64,000 nt of DNA from Streptomyces sp. NL15-2K. GTDB lineage: Bacteria > Actinomycetota > Actinomycetes > Streptomycetales > Streptomycetaceae. This document shows, piece after piece, positions 60,872 through 64,000 of the stretch. The notes below the pieces were generated by a model. The model saw nothing but the letters and a program-made list of their open reading frames with translations, did no database searches and had not been told where the DNA came from. The stretch lies in NCBI RefSeq assembly GCF_030551255.1, contig NZ_CP130630.1, positions 806,001 to 870,000 on the forward strand. The letters run 5' to 3'. A program made the translations under genes and the position numbers. How positions within the stretch are numbered: position 1 is the stretch's first letter; each line of letters begins with the position of its first letter.

Positions 60872-61909
60872 GTGGTGGACTCCATGGACCCGGTGGAATC
60901 GGTGGCTCCGGTGGCCCCGGCGAGATCGTCGGACGCCTGGCAGCGTGCCCGGCGTGTCCTGGAAGAGGCGCGCGTGGACCCCGGCCGCCTCGCTCGCGTC
61001 CGCCCGCTGTCCGGCGGCACGTACAACGCCGTCGAGGAGCTCCTCCTCACCGACGGCAGCCGCTACGTGCTGAAGGTCGCGCCCGCACCGACCGCCCCCG
61101 CCCTGCGGTACGAGAGCCGACTCCTGCTCTCCGAGGCCGAGTTCTACCGCGGGGCCGCCGAGGCGGGTGTCCCGGCGCCGCACGTGGTCGATGTCGGCGA
61201 GGAAGCCGCCGTAGGACACATGCTGATGACGGCGTGCCCGGGCGAGACCTGGGACGATTCGCCCACGGAGGTCGAACAGGCGGATCTGCGGGCGGAGTTG
61301 GGACGCCAGGTCGCCCGCCTTCACCGGGTGACCGGGCCCGGCTTCGGCTACCCGTCCGGTGCCCTCGGCCCGCTGGCCCCCGACTGGTGTACCGCTTTCA
61401 CCGCGATGACCGACGCGATCCTCGCCGACGCCCGCCGGTACCGGGCCTGGCTGCCCCGTCCCGCCGACGAGGTGGCCCGTACGCTCCGGATCGCCTTCCC
61501 CGCCCTGGACGAGGTCACCACCGCGTGTCTGGTCCACTTCGACCTGTGGCCGGGGAACATCCTGGTGGACCGGCCGGCGGCGGGGGAGGAGCCCCGTATC
61601 GGCGGGCTCATCGACGGGGAGCGGATGTTCTGGGGCGATCCGCTCGCCGACTTCGTGTCCTTGGCACTGTTGGGGGACATCGAGAAGGACGAGGCATTCC
61701 TCGCGGGCTATCGGGAGGCCGGTGGTCGGGCCGAGTTCGACGCCCCGGCCAGGCTCCGCCTCGCCCTCTACCGCGCCTACCTGTACTTGATCATGCTCAC
61801 GGAGACGGTTCCGCGGGCGGTCGATGCCGGACAGGAGCAGTGGGTCCAGGAGAGGGTCGCTCCGGAACTCGTCGCGGCCCTCGACGAGATCGAGGACTCC
61901 GCCTGCTGA
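60872..61909 (+). CDS. APH (aminoglycoside phosphotransferase)-like kinase family protein
   Basis: A 345-residue protein kinase-fold phosphotransferase. The N-lobe has VRPLSGGTYNAVEELLL and RYVLKVAP (the ATP-binding lysine); the catalytic loop is CLVHFDLWPGNILVD, with His, Asp and Asn in place; the metal motif is LIDGERMFWGDP. Such proteins phosphorylate aminoglycosides, sugars, choline or macrolides; no neighbour indicates the substrate. I start at GTG 60872, 9 nt after GAAGGGG; GTG 60875 and ATG 60884 are close alternatives. Confidence 0.85.
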   Translation: MVDSMDPVESVAPVAPARSSDAWQRARRVLEEARVDPGRLARVRPLSGGTYNAVEELLLTDGSRYVLKVAPAPTAPALRYESRLLLSEAEFYRGAAEAGVPAPHVVDVGEEAAVGHMLMTACPGETWDDSPTEVEQADLRAELGRQVARLHRVTGPGFGYPSGALGPLAPDWCTAFTAMTDAILADARRYRAWLPRPADEVARTLRIAFPALDEVTTACLVHFDLWPGNILVDRPAAGEEPRIGGLIDGERMFWGDPLADFVSLALLGDIEKDEAFLAGYREAGGRAEFDAPARLRLALYRAYLYLIMLTETVPRAVDAGQEQWVQERVAPELVAALDEIEDSAC

Positions 61910-62044
61910 CCCGCTCCCGCCCGGAGGCACGGGTGCACGGACGTGCGGCCGTGCGCCCGTGTGGAAGCGGGCACCGCACCGACGTTTCGCTGGTGATCGC
62001 GGAGGTACTCGCGTGTCGCCCGACCGAAGCGAAGGGAGTTCGTC

Positions 62045-62308
62045 GTGGTCGACCACCGTCACGAAGCACCCGGTGACCCCGTTCCTCGGGACCTGCCGGA
62101 CCAGCAGGCAGACGCGGGCGAGGACCCCTGGGAGGTCACTTCCGACCGAGGGGAGGGGGACAGCGGCGACGCCGAGGAACCCGAAGAGACCACCGAGTCC
62201 ACCACCGACGTCCCCGACACCGACGAGGCGGGCACCGGCAGGCAGGGAGCGCCGCACTCGGGCTCCGTGCACCCCGAGAACCCGGTACCGGACGAGTCCT
62301 CCGCTTGA
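62045..62308 (+). CDS. Small acidic hypothetical protein
   Basis: An 87-residue, Asp/Glu/Pro/Thr-rich, probably disordered protein (PWEVTSDRGEGDSGDAEEPEE). I recognise no domain. GTG 62045 follows AGGGAG at 6 nt, which supports translation. It is 135 bp after the kinase gene and converges on the epimerase gene. Confidence 0.6.
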   Translation: MVDHRHEAPGDPVPRDLPDQQADAGEDPWEVTSDRGEGDSGDAEEPEETTESTTDVPDTDEAGTGRQGAPHSGSVHPENPVPDESSA

Positions 62309-62339
62309 CCTCTGTGCGATGACCTGTGGGTGACTTCCG

Positions 62340-63368
62340 TCAGCCGACCTTGCGGCCCTTCATCGGTTCCGTCCTCGTCCCCGCGCCCTGCTGCACGCCC
62401 TGCAGGAACTCCTCCAGCACCTCGGTCGCCGTGTGCTCCGGGCGCCAGCCGAGTTCCGTACGCGCGCGCGTGCAGTCCATCAGGGGCAGCCTGAGGACCG
62501 CGTCGAAGAGGTGCGGCGAGGCGGGCAGCAGGTGCAGGCCCCACGCGGCGGCGATCGCCGAGCGGGCCGCGGTGCGCGGCAGCCGTACCGGACGGGCGTC
62601 GAGCATCTCGCCGAGCAGTTCCGCGTCGACCGGCGGTTCGCCCGCCAGGTTGAAGGCGCCGCGGACGTCGGAGTGCACCGCGAGCCGGTACGCCTTCGCC
62701 GCGTCGTCGGTGTGCAGCGCCTGGACGCGCAGGCCCGGGATGTCGGGCAGGAACGGCAGCAGCTCCGGCCGTGCCAGCGGGCCCGGCAGGAAACGGCCGC
62801 CGAAGATCCGGCGCTGCTCGCTCGCCGACTCCCGCTTGAAGAGGAACGCCGGCCGCATCCGCACCACCCGGACCCCTGGGTGCTCGCGCTCGAAGGTGTC
62901 CAGGGCGCGCTCCAGGTAGGCCTTCTCCCGGCAGTACGCGGCGTCCGGCCAGCCGTGCGTCGGCCACGACTCGTCCACGGCCTGCTCCTTCGGCCCCGGC
63001 GAGTACGCGCCGACGGACGACGCGTGCACCAGCGCCGGCACGCCGGCCGCGGCAACCGCGTCGAACACCCGCATCGTGCCGAGCACGTTGGTGCGCCAGG
63101 TCGCCGCCGGGTCGTGCGTCGGCTGGAACGCCCAGGCCAGATGGACCACGGCGTCGGCGCCCTCGAACTCCTTGACGAGGTCGGCCTGGTCGGACGCCAG
63201 ATCGATCCCCGACCAGTCCGTCTTCGCAGGCGCCCACTCGGGGATCCGCCGGGCCATGCCCAGCACGGACCCCACCTCCGGGTCCTCGGAGAGGAGGCGC
63301 ACCAGGCTGGTGCCGACGTTGCCGGTGGCGCCCGTGACGACAATCCTGCTGCCCGTTGAAGTGGTCAC
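62340..63368 (-). CDS. NAD-dependent epimerase/dehydratase (extended SDR)
   Basis: A 342-residue oxidoreductase. The NAD-binding motif GATGNVG is at the N-terminus, the catalytic Ser is in ASSVGAYSP and the YxxxK pair in YCREK. VVHLAWAFQPTHDPAATWRTNVLGTMRVFDA and ALHTDDAAKAYRLAVHSD are typical of the atypical SDR/sugar epimerase branch. The substrate is unknown. GTG 63368 follows AAGGAGTCGAAG. It diverges from the VanX-like gene with 75 bp between. Confidence 0.88.
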   Translation of the reverse strand: MTTSTGSRIVVTGATGNVGTSLVRLLSEDPEVGSVLGMARRIPEWAPAKTDWSGIDLASDQADLVKEFEGADAVVHLAWAFQPTHDPAATWRTNVLGTMRVFDAVAAAGVPALVHASSVGAYSPGPKEQAVDESWPTHGWPDAAYCREKAYLERALDTFEREHPGVRVVRMRPAFLFKRESASEQRRIFGGRFLPGPLARPELLPFLPDIPGLRVQALHTDDAAKAYRLAVHSDVRGAFNLAGEPPVDAELLGEMLDARPVRLPRTAARSAIAAAWGLHLLPASPHLFDAVLRLPLMDCTRARTELGWRPEHTATEVLEEFLQGVQQGAGTRTEPMKGRKVG

Positions 63369-63443
63369 CTTCGACTCCTTACGGCCGCTCGGTCGACGGG
63401 GGAGTGCCCCGAGTACCCCGGCCGGAGGCGATGCACGCGGCCT

Positions 63444-63902
63444 ATGAGTGTCTTCGTCGAGGGGTACCGCCCGCCGGTCCTCCAGCGCCGTTACTTCGAG
63501 AGTTCCGCGGACGCACTGCGTGCCGAGCACCCGGACTGGTCCCCCGACCGGCTCCGCTCCGCGGCCGGCCGGTACGTCTCCCCGCCCGAGATCGCCCCGC
63601 ACACCGCGGGAGCCGCCGCGGACCTGACGCTCGTCGACACCGCCGGCCGCGAACTCGACCTCGGCACCCCCATGAACGCCACCCCGGAACAGAGCGACGT
63701 CGCCTGCTACACGGCGGCCGTGGGCATCACCGACGAGGCATGGGCCCACCGCGCCGTCCTGGGCGAAACCCTGAGCGCGGCGGGCCTCGTGAACTACCCC
63801 ACCGAGTGGTGGCACTGGTCGTACGGCGACCGTTACTGGGCCCTGGCCACCGGCGCGCCCGCCGCGCTCTACGGACCCCGCGCGATCGACGCCTCCTGCT
63901 GA
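63444..63902 (+). CDS. VanX-like D-Ala-D-Ala dipeptidase, short at the N-terminus
   Basis: A 152-residue M15D-family peptidase. Zinc ligands are in HTAGAAADLTLVD (His and Asp) and EWWHWSYGD (Glu and His); the substrate Arg is in VEGYRP. VanX proteins are about 200 residues; here the first 45-50 are missing and the frame starts just before VEGYRP. All active-site residues remain, so it may still work, or it is a 5'-truncated relic. ATG 63444 has no clear ribosome site. No VanH or VanA homologue is visible. Confidence 0.7.
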   Translation: MSVFVEGYRPPVLQRRYFESSADALRAEHPDWSPDRLRSAAGRYVSPPEIAPHTAGAAADLTLVDTAGRELDLGTPMNATPEQSDVACYTAAVGITDEAWAHRAVLGETLSAAGLVNYPTEWWHWSYGDRYWALATGAPAALYGPRAIDASC

Positions 63903-63915
63903 AGGCCTCCCAGAG

Positions 63916-63999
63916 GCCGCCCGACGCCTTCCAGACGCCGCCCGACGCCTTCCAGACGCCGCCGGACGCCTCCTGGACGCCGCCGGACGCCTCCTGGAC
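63916..63999. repeat. 21-bp tandem repeats at the right edge
   Basis: Four 21-bp units starting GCCGCC (63916, 63937, 63958, 63979); the first two read CGACGCCTTCCAGAC and the last two GGACGCCTCCTGGAC. The array runs off the window. Confidence 0.9.
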
Positions 64000-64000
64000 G

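Overview
The window is high-GC, gene-dense DNA with the codon use, GTG starts and gene content of a Streptomyces chromosome: a conservon, CYP157-type and other P450s, a SpoIIE-type phosphatase, F420/deazaflavin-type oxidoreductases and DUF4235. No tRNA, rRNA, CRISPR array or intact insertion sequence was recognised.

Left part (1-19.1 kb): mixed single-gene units. They are a secreted GH2 glycosidase (cut by the window edge), a PAS/GAF/SpoIIE phosphatase, an ArsB-like permease, a membrane-anchored ricin-type lectin with a hypervariable repeat, an AraC/PhyH divergent pair, an aldo-keto reductase, a flavoprotein, a TetR regulator with two matched palindromic operators, a ferredoxin beside a decayed P450, LysE, a DDN-type reductase, a CDF transporter, a Xi-class glutathione transferase and DUF4235. 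A 1.16-kb gene-free stretch (16.9-18.1 kb) holds two inverted copies of a palindromic repeat. VOC and pyridoxamine-oxidase-like genes follow.

Middle (19.3-28.0 kb): a terpene-synthase relic lies next to a 576-residue protein I do not recognise that carries a DDxxD motif. Then comes a complete conservon (cvnA-E: sensor kinase-like, roadblock, DUF742, GTPase, P450), followed by broken DUF1304 and TetR genes and a lipoprotein.

Type VII-like island (28.1-51.4 kb), the most interesting part: a sigma factor, a single-TM protein and a lone EssC-like triple-ATPase form one minus-strand operon. Next to it are a WXG100-sized helical protein and a coiled-coil protein with a WXG-like N-terminus, each followed by a strong hairpin. 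Diverging from them is a plus-strand operon: a 3,260-residue mosaic protein (membrane helices, two ADP-ribosyltransferase-like repeats, beta and YD-like repeats), a beta-helix/CbxX-type AAA fusion coupled to it by a GTGA overlap, and a membrane-anchored Gly/Ser-rich protein. No EccB, EccD, EccE, MycP or EsaA/EssB homologue is visible. I infer a specialised secretion or cell-surface system dedicated to the giant protein.

Right part (51.4-64 kb): an alcohol and aldehyde dehydrogenase operon facing a MarR regulator with two matching operators; a STAS anti-anti-sigma factor; a Prs-like enzyme; an Otr(A)/Tet(M)-type ribosomal protection protein; a second P450; DUF4230; a truncated antiporter-like gene carrying an inserted palindromic repeat; an APH-type kinase; an NAD-dependent epimerase; and a short VanX-like dipeptidase. 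Several short tandem repeats of 15, 18 or 21 bp sit just behind genes.
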